Assembly (NCBI RefSeq): GCF_000620065.1
Contig: NZ_JHVI01000027.1
Span: 1 to 42,664, forward strand
DNA length: 42,664 nt
From: Meiothermus cerbereus DSM 11376
GTDB taxonomy: Bacteria; Deinococcota; Deinococci; Deinococcales; Thermaceae
Reading direction: 5' to 3'
The notes under the pieces are model-generated. The model worked only from the letters and a program-made list of their open reading frames with translations. It did not search any database and had not been told where the DNA came from. Made by a program: the position numbers and the translations under genes. Numbering within the stretch: the first letter of the stretch is position 1; every line of letters begins with the position of its first letter. This document shows, in pieces, positions 1 through 14,320 of the stretch.

Positions 1-329
1 CGCGCTTGCAGGGCCCGCCGGAGGGCTTGTTGCTCCTCCTGGTTCAGCAAGGCCCGCTTATCCCCTCCTGGGTTGTAGCGGTGCTTATCGATGAGCCCCT
101 GGGGTCCCTCGGCGTTGTAGCGCCGGATGAGCTTGTAGACCCAGTTCTGGCTAAACCCGGTGGCCTGGCTCACTGCCCGGGTGCTGGGGCGGTTCTCCCG
201 GGTCTGCTGGGCGTACAACCAGATCACCTGCCAGCGGGTCTTCTCCTTGGCATCCTTGCAGCTACGGTAGCGCTGTTCGAGTTCTTCCAGGCTCAGGTGG
301 GCGTGTAGGGCTATGGCTTTGCTTGGCAT
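1..329 (-). CDS. IS630-type transposase, N-terminal part, cut by window edge
   Basis: The minus strand reads an open frame from an ATG at 327-329 to the left edge with no stop, so the gene continues outside the window. The first ~109 residues are a helix-turn-helix/winged-helix region of the kind that opens IS630-family transposases: a Trp-rich stretch (WQVIWLYAQQTREN), then SQATGFSQNWVYKLIRRYN, then an EGPQGLIDKHRYNPGG linker. The family cuts and pastes DNA into TA dinucleotides using a DDE catalytic domain, which would lie beyond the edge. No inverted-repeat end can be verified because only one side is visible. Family assignment is from the motif pattern; whether the full gene is intact cannot be told. 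Confidence 0.72.
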   Translation of the reverse strand, partial: MPSKAIALHAHLSLEELEQRYRSCKDAKEKTRWQVIWLYAQQTRENRPSTRAVSQATGFSQNWVYKLIRRYNAEGPQGLIDKHRYNPGGDKRALLNQEEQQALRRALQA

Positions 330-686
330 GAGTTATTATCTACATAGATTTGGTATAATACGTGTGCATTCAGTGGGTATAAAAAGTGTACGGGCGCACA
401 AGTTAAAAATCAAGAGGCAAATTTATAAGAGGCGTCTTTTTAGCGCTCATATCGCCGCGCACACATCTGCTACCTCGCTGCAGGTGAATGTGCTAAACAC
501 CCCTCCGATCACGGGGTTGCATGCCCCACCTCAGGACTTTCTCTCAGCAAAAGCCTTGGTGCAAAGTCAGGGTAGGAGCCGCTTCCCTTGCCGCCAGAGG
601 AAGCGCCTCCAGGAACTTCTTCTGGCTCATTTGGGATGCTCACGGTCTGGTACAAGTGTTGTTGCACCAGCAACCAGCAAAGGTTA
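330..686. other. Intergenic, no gene recognised
   Basis: About 360 bases between the transposase fragment and the tRNA promoter. The part next to the transposase (331-400) is AT-rich and probably holds the end of the insertion sequence and its promoter. The remainder has only short frames without recognisable protein character. Confidence 0.5.
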
Positions 687-714
687 TTGTCAGATTACAC
701 ATAACGGCTAAACT
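687..714 (+). promoter_or_regulatory. Probable promoter of tRNA-Leu
   Basis: TTGTCA (687-692) and TAAACT (709-714) are separated by 16 bases. They end 13 bases before the first base of the mature tRNA, which fits a short 5' leader removed by RNase P. Confidence 0.5.
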
Positions 715-727
715 AAAGGTCGGGTCT

Positions 728-813
728 GCCGGGATGGCGGAATGGTAGACGCTACGGACTTAAAATCCGTTGCCCGCAAGGGCGTGTGGGTTCGAGTCCC
801 ATTCCCGGCACCA
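728..813 (+). tRNA. tRNA-Leu (anticodon UAA)
   Basis: The 86-base cloverleaf has acceptor arms GCCGGGA (728-734) and TCCCGGC (803-809), with the CCA end encoded (ACCA, 810-813). The anticodon stem is ACGGA/TCCGT (754-758/766-770) around a 7-base loop with TAA at 761-763, which reads UUA/UUG leucine codons. There is a long variable arm (TGCCCGCAAGGGCG) as expected of a class II tRNA, and a TTCGAGTCC T-loop. All parts pair, so the gene appears intact. Confidence 0.95.
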
Positions 814-827
814 GCAATAAGTTTTTT

Positions 828-857
828 GGCAGCTCGAGCCGCTTTACTCGAGCTGCC
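828..857. terminator. Strong hairpin between tRNA-Leu and acpS
   Basis: A perfect 11-bp stem, GGCAGCTCGAG (828-838) with CTCGAGCTGCC (847-857), has an 8-base loop and abuts the acpS stop codon. The T run (822-827) lies before the hairpin on the plus strand, so neither direction has a classical T tail. It probably separates the convergent tRNA and acpS transcripts, but a simple intrinsic terminator is not proven. Confidence 0.5.
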
Positions 858-2623
<1,766 letters not shown>

Positions 2624-2651
2624 ATAGCAACAATCCCCCTGAACAGCGTCT

Positions 2652-2873
2652 TTATTCTTCCTCGGCCTCGAGCCGCTTCAGCAGCTCTTTCAGCTCTGCT
2701 TTTTGCTGGCCTTCCTCCATCCCATCGGCCAGTTTTTCGATAGCCAGTCGCACCACCTCGGACTTGGAGACCAGCTGCTCGGGGCTAGAAAGCTCGTAGG
2801 CCAGCCTGGTCAGGAGCGCGTCCTGATCATCGCTGATGACTACCTGTAAACGCTTTTTCTCCTTCTTGGGCAT
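2652..2873 (-). CDS. Ribbon-helix-helix (CopG/Arc-like) regulator
   Basis: This 73-residue protein has the ribbon-helix-helix layout. A basic start (MPKKEKKR) is followed by the short beta strand LQVVISDD (~9-16), helix 1 (~17-28), a turn, and helix 2 beginning SKSEVVRLAIEKLA (~37-50). The C-terminal tail is acidic and likely coiled (KAELKELLKRLEAEEE). Such proteins bind DNA as dimers through the strand pair. No toxin gene lies next to it, so an antitoxin role is not supported. It points away from murA, and the 184 bases between the two genes hold four copies of the hexamer GAGTAT/ATACTC, which are candidate operators for this protein. Target and function are inferred. Confidence 0.8.
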   Translation of the reverse strand: MPKKEKKRLQVVISDDQDALLTRLAYELSSPEQLVSKSEVVRLAIEKLADGMEEGQQKAELKELLKRLEAEEE

Positions 2874-2897
2874 AACCTGTAAACCCTGGCGCCAGAC

Positions 2898-2921
2898 GAG
2901 TATGGTAACGGTAAAATACTC
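2898..2921. promoter_or_regulatory. Candidate operator 1 (GAGTAT-N12-ATACTC)
   Basis: An inverted pair of hexamers, GAGTAT (2898-2903) and ATACTC (2916-2921), extends to ACGAGTAT/ATACTCGT and lies 25 bases upstream of the RHH gene start. The same hexamers recur at the murA promoter, suggesting one regulator binds both. Inference from sequence symmetry only. Confidence 0.5.
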
Positions 2922-2962
2922 GTATGCGTTTCTGACTAAACTTTAGCACGTTACGTTTGTGC

Positions 2963-2991
2963 TTGACAATACGGCACTAACTTACTATACT
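2963..2991 (+). promoter_or_regulatory. murA promoter, near-consensus
   Basis: A perfect TTGACA (2963-2968), a 17-base spacer and TATACT (2986-2991) make this the best housekeeping-sigma promoter seen in the window. It would start a leader of about 60 bases ahead of murA. Confidence 0.85.
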
Positions 2992-3003
2992 CATAGTGAG
3001 TAT
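2987..3003. promoter_or_regulatory. Candidate operator 2 over the murA -10 box and start site
   Basis: A perfect 7-bp inverted repeat, ATACTCA-TAG-TGAGTAT, begins inside the -10 box and runs over the expected transcription start. A protein bound here would block murA transcription. The arms contain the same hexamer as operator 1, which lies 71 bp upstream measured from ATACTC to ATACTC. The likely binder is the adjacent RHH protein, by inference. Confidence 0.6.
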
Positions 3004-3057
3004 CATGTGTAAGATACGCAACGATAGCCAGATGCACCCAGGAGATGAGCCCTGCGT

Positions 3058-4341
3058 ATGAACAGAACCCTTACCATTCACGGCGGTGTCCCCCTTAGCG
3101 GTGAACTGCGCATTTTTCCTGCCAAAAATTCAGCGCTCAAACTCATGGCGGCCAGCATTCTGACCGAGGAGCCCGTTACCCTTACGGAGGTTCCCCGCTT
3201 GCGTGATATTGACGTCCTGCTCGAGCTTCTGGGCCACCTGGGCACCCGCCACGCCTGGGAAGGCCGTACCCTGCACCTCCACACGCCCGAAATTCGCTCT
3301 ACCCACGCGCCCTTCGAACTGGTCAGCAAGATGCGGGCCAGCTTCAACGTGCTGGGGGCCCTGGCTGCACGGGCTGGCGAAGGCACCGTACCCCTACCCG
3401 GGGGCTGCAATTTTGCCGAGCGTCCGGTAGACCAGCACATCAAGGCCCTGCGTGGCCTGGGCTTCGAGATCAGCACCGAGATTACCGAGCAAGGTGTGGC
3501 CTATACGGCCCGTCGCACCAAACCCGCCTCTGGCCGGGTGGTCTACGATCTGCCTACCCTGGGCGGCACCGAGCAGGCCCTGATGGCGGCAGCCCTGGGG
3601 GGTGAAGCCGTGCTGGTCAACACCCCACAGGAACCCGAAATTGTAGATCTTTGCAACTTCCTCACCATGATGGGGGCCGAGATTAGAGGCATCGGGAGCA
3701 GCATCCTGCATATCAAGGGCAAGCCCCGCCTGCGTGGAGGGCGCTACAGCGTAATCCCCGACCGCATCGAAGCGGGCACCTACCTGTTTGCCGCCGCGGC
3801 CACCCGGGGTTCCATCACCCTTACCAATGTGGAGCCGTTCCACATGGACGCCGTGCTGGACAAGCTCATTCAGTCGGGCCACAAAATCACCACCGGCAAA
3901 GACTGGATTACCCTGGAAGCCATCCCCAACCCCCAGCCCTTCAACCTCGAGGCCCGCGAGTACCCCGGCTTCATCACCGACCTGCAACCCCCTGCCACGG
4001 CCTACCTGGCTACCGTACACGGCACCTCGCTGGTCTCCGACCGGGTCTACCCCGACCGCTTTACCCACGCCAGTGAGCTGGCCCGCATGGGGGCCGAAGT
4101 TACCCTAAAAGACCGCACCCTGGTAATTCAGGGCCGCCGACTGACCGGCGCGGCAGTAGAAGCCCGCGACATTCGGGCCGGAGGGGGCCTGATTATCGCT
4201 GCCCTGGCGGCTGAGGGCGATAGCCACATCACCGGGTTGCAGTACATCGAACGCGGCTACGACGACATCGCAAACCGCCTGCGAAGCCTGGGCGCCCAGG
4301 TGGGGGTGCAGCACCCCGAGCTGGCGCTGGCGGCGGACTGA
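3058..4341 (+). CDS. murA: UDP-N-acetylglucosamine 1-carboxyvinyltransferase
   Basis: MurA transfers enolpyruvate from PEP to UDP-GlcNAc, the first committed step of peptidoglycan synthesis, in the cytoplasm. The 427-residue length fits the family. Lys23-Asn24 in PAKNSALKLMAAS form the substrate-binding motif. The catalytic loop PLPGGCNFAERPVDQHI carries Cys117, the residue attacked by fosfomycin. Later blocks include RIEAGTYLFAAAATRG and TDLQPPATAYLATVHGTS, and the C-terminal RAGGGLIIAALAAEG is also typical. An AGGAG lies 13 bases before the ATG, which is a long spacing. The gene has a strong promoter overlapped by a palindrome, so repression by the neighbouring RHH protein is plausible. A weak hairpin plus T run follows before prfB. 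Confidence 0.96.
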   Translation: MNRTLTIHGGVPLSGELRIFPAKNSALKLMAASILTEEPVTLTEVPRLRDIDVLLELLGHLGTRHAWEGRTLHLHTPEIRSTHAPFELVSKMRASFNVLGALAARAGEGTVPLPGGCNFAERPVDQHIKALRGLGFEISTEITEQGVAYTARRTKPASGRVVYDLPTLGGTEQALMAAALGGEAVLVNTPQEPEIVDLCNFLTMMGAEIRGIGSSILHIKGKPRLRGGRYSVIPDRIEAGTYLFAAAATRGSITLTNVEPFHMDAVLDKLIQSGHKITTGKDWITLEAIPNPQPFNLEAREYPGFITDLQPPATAYLATVHGTSLVSDRVYPDRFTHASELARMGAEVTLKDRTLVIQGRRLTGAAVEARDIRAGGGLIIAALAAEGDSHITGLQYIERGYDDIANRLRSLGAQVGVQHPELALAAD

Positions 4342-4352
4342 GTTTTTTCACA

Positions 4353-4390
4353 CACGGGTCGGAATACAGCGTTTTGGCCGTGGTTTTTTG
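4353..4390 (+). terminator. Possible murA terminator
   Basis: CACGG (4353-4357) can pair with CCGTG (4378-4382), and a run of six T follows (4384-4389). The stem is short and the loop long, so support is moderate. Confidence 0.35.
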
Positions 4391-4413
4391 CCCTGGCGAG
4401 GCAACAAACACAT

Positions 4414-4442
4414 TTGACGTTTGAGCCCGGACAGCCTAGACT
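4414..4442 (+). promoter_or_regulatory. prfB promoter, leaderless
   Basis: TTGACG (4414-4419), a 17-base spacer and TAGACT (4437-4442) lie 8 bases before the prfB ATG at 4451. The predicted start site falls at or next to the A of the ATG. Confidence 0.75.
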
Positions 4443-4450
4443 CAGGTGCT

Positions 4451-5552
<1,102 letters not shown>

Positions 5553-5626
5553 CCTAGATCGCTACAACGCCGTACCTGGCAGGCGAAAAGCTCCGTGAGG
5601 TCATCGCAACCTTGGACTCCGCCCAG

Positions 5627-5824
5627 CTACGGTAGCTGCGCTGTAGGCCGACGGTGCGGTGCTGCCAGAAGGCGGGGAGCCAGTCCCACAGCACCCGCTT
5701 CGACGGTGATGGTGGTGCCGTACTCGTCCACCACCGTATCGTTAGAGGCCCGCACCAGCACGACGCCCTGGCGTAGCTGGCGCAGTTGCAGCGGGATGCG
5801 GTGAGTGGCGGAGTGAATACGCAA
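5627..5824 (-). CDS. Small ORF of unknown origin, possible phage remnant
   Basis: This 65-codon minus-strand frame begins at a TTG (5822-5824). Its central part, VVLVRASNDTVVDEYGTTITVEAGAVGL, looks like real beta-rich protein sequence, while the C-terminal end (RRPTAQLP) does not. It starts just past the terminator of the phage-like genes upstream, so it is probably not transcribed with them. On the plus strand, a stretch after the prfB stop (about 5568-5628) reads PYLAGEKLREVIATLDSAQLR before a TAG and lacks any start. Both look like debris from an integrated element. I recognise no family, and it may not be a gene. Confidence 0.3.
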   Translation of the reverse strand: MRIHSATHRIPLQLRQLRQGVVLVRASNDTVVDEYGTTITVEAGAVGLAPRLLAAPHRRPTAQLP

Positions 5825-5826
5825 AG

Positions 5827-5873
5827 AAAAAATCCCCCTAGAAGGTGCCCGGTGGGCTTTCCCCTAGGGGGAT
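5827..5873 (-). terminator. Intrinsic terminator of the phage-remnant genes
   Basis: On the minus strand, ATCCCCCTAG (5873-5864) pairs perfectly with CTAGGGGGAT (5841-5832), with a 22-base loop. A run of T (5832-5827) follows. This is a classical rho-independent signal ending the two ORFs at 5885-6983. Confidence 0.85.
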
Positions 5874-5884
5874 GTCTGAGCGGA

Positions 5885-6103
5885 TTATAGCACAGCCTGC
5901 ATTATTTGGTCGTACCATGCAGGGTCGGCTTCGTGCAGCAACCAATCGCGAGCACCAGGAGCGCTGCCACCTGCAGCCACAGCTTCACGGTTGATCCGGC
6001 GGTACTCGTCTAGCGTCCATCGGCCCGAGGCCTTGAGCTGCTCGACCTCCGCGGCAAGCTGGCGCATCCGAACCCAATCGATTTTGGTTAACTTAGCAAC
6101 CAT
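5885..6103 (-). CDS. 72-residue ORF coupled to the MuF-like gene
   Basis: The protein is a small, Trp-containing, mostly helical sequence (KIDWVRMRQLAAEVEQLKASGRWTLDEYRRINREAV). Its ATG (6101-6103) lies one base after the stop of the larger gene (6105-6107), so translation is probably coupled. A strong terminator follows. Residues ~17-42 look like a helix-loop-helix. No family is recognised. Because the partner ends in a protease-like domain attached to a phage head domain, an immunity role is one possibility, as in MuF polymorphic toxins; a phage structural leftover is the alternative. The function is unproven. Confidence 0.5.
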   Translation of the reverse strand: MVAKLTKIDWVRMRQLAAEVEQLKASGRWTLDEYRRINREAVAAGGSAPGARDWLLHEADPAWYDQIMQAVL

Positions 6104-6104
6104 G

Positions 6105-6983
6105 TTAGTCCTCTATACTGACCATCTGGCGGATCTCCCTAATCAGATTATACCCCAAAGGGTCTCTCACCTGTAGTTCGTCCCGCAAGTAGACATACGC
6201 GCAATGCGTCTCGCAAAAGTATTCCTTCCAGCTCACGCTCGCTCGCCCCGACACATAATTGGCCCGGTTCCAAATATTACGGATTCTATCCTCGAGCACA
6301 GACCCCATTTGCCGCCCAAGCACAGTCAAGATATGGTGGCTGGTCTCGTGGATTAGGGTGATCTGCGCTGCGGCGTTGGGACTATTCGCAATTGCGGAAA
6401 CGGTTTCAATTTCGCCCCAGGTTGGTTGCTGGCGAATGTCTGGGCGCTCAAGGCTAAGCTTGATGCTCGCGTCAAGCGGGTTGTAGACCCCGTGAAACGG
6501 ACCGTACTCGTCATAGAGTCTTTTCACAACCCGAATTTCTCCAAGGGGATTATCCTTCAACCATTTGAGTAGGCCAGCCCGGCTGAGACCGCGCAGAACC
6601 ATTCTGCGGTCAGCTTCTGGTGTGGCTATCCACCGGCTGAAATGCACCCCCGCTTTGGGGCGCTCATACTCTAGCTGCCCCGTCAACTGGTCCTGCTTTG
6701 CCATGATTCCAATGATTGTACACCGGCAGTTCATCACCTCCCCCGCCGGAGCTCCCAGGCTGCGGTCGCCGGGGTATAGGAACCTCGAGCCTGCCGGGGT
6801 CACTAAAGGCTCGTCAATCGGCACCACCACACCGTCCATCTGGCGGTGGTCAAAACGCGACGAGCCCTGGGCCACCCGCACCCGGTTGTCCCGTGCGGTA
6901 AGCCAGCGCTTGTGGGTATAGCCCTGGTCTTTGAGGGTCTCGAGCTGAGCCGCATACGTGCTGGCAATACACGGCGCAAACAA
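6105..6983 (-). CDS. Truncated MuF-type phage head protein with C-terminal HExxH domain
   Basis: The frame has only a TTG start (6981-6983), and open reading continues upstream into the acs terminator, so the 5' end of the original gene is missing. Residues 1-90 are the end of a phage minor head/SPP1-gp7 type domain, with RWLTARDNRVR, PLVTPAGSRFLYPGD and the hallmark NCRC (85-88). Residues ~100-292 are a different domain. It contains HETSH (212-216), the HExxH zinc-protease motif, in a helix (AAQITLIHETSHHILTVLG), and a downstream YFCETHCAY whose Glu258 could be the third zinc ligand. In phage MuF proteins the C-terminal part is often a variable effector. A small coupled ORF and a terminator follow. 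It is likely a decayed prophage relic; activity is unknown. Confidence 0.6.
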   Translation of the reverse strand: MFAPCIASTYAAQLETLKDQGYTHKRWLTARDNRVRVAQGSSRFDHRQMDGVVVPIDEPLVTPAGSRFLYPGDRSLGAPAGEVMNCRCTIIGIMAKQDQLTGQLEYERPKAGVHFSRWIATPEADRRMVLRGLSRAGLLKWLKDNPLGEIRVVKRLYDEYGPFHGVYNPLDASIKLSLERPDIRQQPTWGEIETVSAIANSPNAAAQITLIHETSHHILTVLGRQMGSVLEDRIRNIWNRANYVSGRASVSWKEYFCETHCAYVYLRDELQVRDPLGYNLIREIRQMVSIED

Positions 6984-6985
6984 AG

Positions 6986-7018
6986 AGCTCCACGCTGCTC
7001 GAGTCGCCGCGTGGAGCT
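6986..7018 (-). terminator. acsA terminator
   Basis: AGCTCCACGC (6986-6995) pairs with GCGTGGAGCT (7009-7018), a perfect 10-bp stem with a 13-base loop. On the minus strand it is followed by CTTTGTTTG. It lies 15 bases after the acsA stop. Confidence 0.65.
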
Positions 7019-7032
7019 TTGGTTTTGCGGGG

Positions 7033-8985
<1,953 letters not shown>

Positions 8986-9033
8986 CTCTTGGGCTCGAGC
9001 CAGACTGCTGGCTATAGGGGTCTTTTGTTGGTG

Positions 9034-9062
9034 AGCATAGGCGGATACCTGGCGGGCGTCAA
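9034..9062 (-). promoter_or_regulatory. acsA promoter
   Basis: On the minus strand, TTGACG (9062-9057), 17 bases, then TATGCT (9039-9034). A start near 9027 would give a leader of about 40 bases with a Shine-Dalgarno before ATG 8985. Confidence 0.75.
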
Positions 9063-9103
9063 GAAAAAGCAGGCTTTGGCAAATGTAGGAATTGAACCAT
9101 TAC

Positions 9104-9132
9104 TTGACAGCAATAGCCTACCGGGCCATCAT
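9104..9132 (+). promoter_or_regulatory. Possible promoter of the IclR-ACS fusion
   Basis: A perfect TTGACA (9104-9109), a 17-base spacer and a weak -10 CATCAT (9127-9132). The weak -10 hints at activator dependence. It lies about 42 bp from the outward-facing acsA promoter. Confidence 0.45.
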
Positions 9133-9202
9133 AGCCCCAAAACCCAAGCAAGCCTGCGCCGGTCTTCTTTAGCGGCTGCTGGCGCACAAACCAACCTGGT
9201 CT

Positions 9203-11842
<2,640 letters not shown>

Positions 11843-11867
11843 GTGGGCAAAACATCAGGAGGCCCCG

Positions 11868-13751
11868 ATGGAACTCGAGCAACTACTAAAATCCAAGGTC
11901 AGCTACCGTGCCCCCCAAAGCCAGCAGCAGAGCGCCAACGTGCCCGACTTCTGGGCCGAATACAGCCGCAGCATTCAAGATCCCGAGGGGTTCTGGGGAG
12001 AGCAAGCCCGGAAGTTTCACTGGTTCCAGCCTTTCCAAAGCGTGCTGGATTGGAACTTCCCCGACCACCGCTGGTTTTTGGGCGGCCAGACCAACATCAC
12101 CTACAACGCCCTGGATCGCCATGCGCTGGGTTCCAAACGCAACCAGGTGGCGCTTTTGTATCTGGGGGAGGACGGCAGCGAGCAAAAGCTGACCTACGGC
12201 GAGCTTTTAGACCGGGTTTCGCGCCTGGCCACCGGGCTTAGAAGCCTGGGTGTGCAAAAAGGCGACCGGATCATCATTTACATGCCCCTGACCCTCGAGG
12301 GCGTTATGGCTATGCTGGCCTGTGCCCGCATTGGGGCCATTCACTCGGTGGTCTATGCCGGGCTGGGGGTTTCGGCGCTACGGGAGCGCATCATGGACGC
12401 CGGGGCCCGGCTGGTGATTGCCGGGGACGTAAGCTACCGCCGGGGGAAGACAGTGGACCTCGAGGCCATCGTGCTCCAGGCCATAGAAGACCTGGACGTG
12501 CACACGGTCTGGTTCTGCCGCAGCAAAGCAGTTCCAGAGGGGCCCCGCTTCCACGATTTCAACCAGCTGCTCTGGTCGCACAAACCCGAAGCCGAGGCCG
12601 TGCCGCTCGACAGCGAACACCCGCTGTTCATCCTCTACACCTCGGGCTCCACCGGCAAACCCAAGGGCGTGGTGCACGTGCACGGTGGCTACATGGTGGG
12701 CACGGCCTACCACCTGCGCTCTTTTTTCGACGTGAAGGACAACGATATCTTCTGGGCCACCTCGGACATCGGCTGGATTGTGGGGCATAGCTACATCGTG
12801 TATGCCCCTTTGCTGGAAGGCCTCACCAGCGTGTTGCGGGAGGGTGCCCCCGACTACCCCAACCCGGCGGCCATCTGGCAGGCGGTCGAGCGCTACCGGG
12901 TCAACGTGATGTTTACCGCCCCCACCGCCGTCCGGATGTTCATGAAGTTTGGGCCCGAGTGGCCCGCCCGGCACGACCTCTCCTCGCTGCGCTTCATTGG
13001 CGTGGCAGGCGAACCCCTCAACCCCGAGGCCTGGCAGTGGGCTGCCCAGCACCTCATGGACGGGGGACGGCGCGGCTTTGTGGCCGACAACTGGTGGCAG
13101 ACCGAGCTTGGCGGCCCCACCCTGGGTACCCCCCTCACCCTGGAGGGCCGACCTGGCTTTGTGGGGGTGCCCCTACCCGGCGTAGAAGCCAAAGTAGTGG
13201 ATGCCGACGGCAACGAAGTAGCCCCCGGCACGGGAGGCTTACTGGCCCTGGGACGCCCCTTCCCGCACATGATGCGCACCGTCTGGGGCAATCACGCCCG
13301 CTACACCCAGTACTGGACGGAAATCCCCGGTAACCTCTACGCCGCCGGCGACGTAGCCAGCAAAACCGCCGAGGGCTACTTTACGGTGCTGGGCCGCGCC
13401 GACGACGTGCTCAACGTAGCCGGACACCGCATTGGCACCGCGGATGTGGAAAGCGCTCTGGTCTCGCACCCCGCGGTAGCCGAGGCGGCTGTTATTGGCG
13501 TGCCTGACCCCATCAAGGGCGAAAACATCAAGGCTTTTGTGGTGTTGCGCATAGGTCACGAAAAAAGCGAGGCCCTCAAAAATGAAATCGTGCAGCACGT
13601 GCGTCTCGAGCTTGGCCCCATCGCCACCCCTGGTGAGCTGGTATTTCTGGACAAGCTCCCCAAAACCCGCAGCGGAAAAATCCTGCGAAGGCTGCTCAAA
13701 GCCCAGGAGATGGGACGCGACCCCGGTGACCTGAGCACGCTCGAGGAATAA
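11868..13751 (+). CDS. Acetyl-CoA synthetase paralogue
   Basis: This 627-residue AMP-forming acyl-CoA synthetase is co-transcribed with the fusion gene (25-base gap). AGGAGG lies 6 bases before the ATG. Residues ~25-60 match the ACS N-terminal domain (PDFWAEYSRSIQDPEGFWGEQARKFHWF is typical). The ATP loop [11 protein letters not shown] and the catalytic PKTRSGK (Lys604) are present. The AMP-contact motif reads WWQTELGG, where the other two copies in this locus have WWQTETGG. Together with other pocket differences (GPTLGTPLTLEGRPGF), this suggests a different acyl preference. It could act on acetate, propionate or another short acid; the sequence alone does not decide. Confidence 0.9.
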   Translation: MELEQLLKSKVSYRAPQSQQQSANVPDFWAEYSRSIQDPEGFWGEQARKFHWFQPFQSVLDWNFPDHRWFLGGQTNITYNALDRHALGSKRNQVALLYLGEDGSEQKLTYGELLDRVSRLATGLRSLGVQKGDRIIIYMPLTLEGVMAMLACARIGAIHSVVYAGLGVSALRERIMDAGARLVIAGDVSYRRGKTVDLEAIVLQAIEDLDVHTVWFCRSKAVPEGPRFHDFNQLLWSHKPEAEAVPLDSEHPLFILYTSGSTGKPKGVVHVHGGYMVGTAYHLRSFFDVKDNDIFWATSDIGWIVGHSYIVYAPLLEGLTSVLREGAPDYPNPAAIWQAVERYRVNVMFTAPTAVRMFMKFGPEWPARHDLSSLRFIGVAGEPLNPEAWQWAAQHLMDGGRRGFVADNWWQTELGGPTLGTPLTLEGRPGFVGVPLPGVEAKVVDADGNEVAPGTGGLLALGRPFPHMMRTVWGNHARYTQYWTEIPGNLYAAGDVASKTAEGYFTVLGRADDVLNVAGHRIGTADVESALVSHPAVAEAAVIGVPDPIKGENIKAFVVLRIGHEKSEALKNEIVQHVRLELGPIATPGELVFLDKLPKTRSGKILRRLLKAQEMGRDPGDLSTLEE

Positions 13752-13764
13752 GAAACGCTTATTC
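13746..13764 (+). terminator. Small hairpin at the end of the synthetase operon
   Basis: GAATAAG (13746-13752) pairs with CTTATTC (13758-13764) around AAACG, overlapping the stop codon. The stem is AT-rich and has no T tail, so it is a weak terminator candidate. The rest of 13765-13947 shows no gene. Confidence 0.25.
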
Positions 13765-13947
13765 AGGCAAAGGGTGTATTTATGATTTTCGCCCAATGCA
13801 GGCTGTGAGTTCTGAACCCCAAGCGATGATCAAACGCTGAATGTACACGTCTGCAACAGCTTTCCCACAGGGGCGGCGCAAGGTTCAAATTCTCATAAAA
13901 CAAACGATTGCGCTGCTTTTCGCAGATATACAAAAACAGCAAATTTC

Positions 13948-13976
13948 TTGCCAGGACACAATCTCGGTGTTAGATT
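13948..13976 (+). promoter_or_regulatory. Promoter of the symporter genes
   Basis: TTGCCA (13948-13953), a 17-base spacer and TAGATT (13971-13976). A leader of about 70 bases with GGAGGT follows before ATG 14056. Confidence 0.6.
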
Positions 13977-14055
13977 CATGGGGCAAGTCTGAAATGCGCT
14001 ACAGCACCCACCTAAACTACGCTGGTGGCTCGACTTGTGTTATATGGAGGTAGGC

Positions 14056-14310
14056 ATGGATAAAGCAAAGGCCGAGGCGTACTGGAAGGCCAACATCAGC
14101 CTGATCCGTAACCTGCTCATCGTCTGGGCATTGGTTTCTTACGGCTTCGGGATTTTGTTGGTTCAGCCGCTGAACAACATCAAGCTCGGAGCGGTTCCGC
14201 TGGGCTTCTGGTTTGCCCACCAAGGCTCCATCATCATCTTCGTAATCTTGATCTTCATCTACGTTTCGCAGATGAACAAGATCGACCAGCAGTTCGACGT
14301 CCACGAATAG
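14056..14310 (+). CDS. Sodium:solute symporter small subunit (DUF4212)
   Basis: This 84-residue membrane protein has two hydrophobic helices (residues ~17-36 and ~48-70), separated by PLNNIKLGAVPLGFWFAHQGS, and a conserved YWKANISLIRNLLIVWALVSYGFG opening. This is the DUF4212 small partner found directly ahead of VC_2705-type symporters. The start is ATG 14056 because GGAGGT lies 6 bases upstream; an upstream ATG at 14035 adds seven residues without a ribosome site. The gene ends 10 bases before the large subunit. The pair probably forms one transporter in the cytoplasmic membrane; acetate or a related carboxylate is the likely cargo given the synthetase neighbours. Confidence 0.9.
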   Translation: MDKAKAEAYWKANISLIRNLLIVWALVSYGFGILLVQPLNNIKLGAVPLGFWFAHQGSIIIFVILIFIYVSQMNKIDQQFDVHE

Positions 14311-14320
14311 GAGGAGCCCA

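Noticed and set aside
521-748. Small ORF overlapping the tRNA-Leu
   Set aside because: It runs into the tRNA gene, has no ribosome site and no protein-like composition.
2652-2873. Antitoxin of a toxin-antitoxin pair
   Set aside because: No small toxin gene adjoins it; the neighbours are rsmF and murA.
3394-4068. 224-codon open frame antisense to murA
   Set aside because: Shadow of murA on the opposite strand; no ribosome site and Gly/Val/Gln-rich composition.
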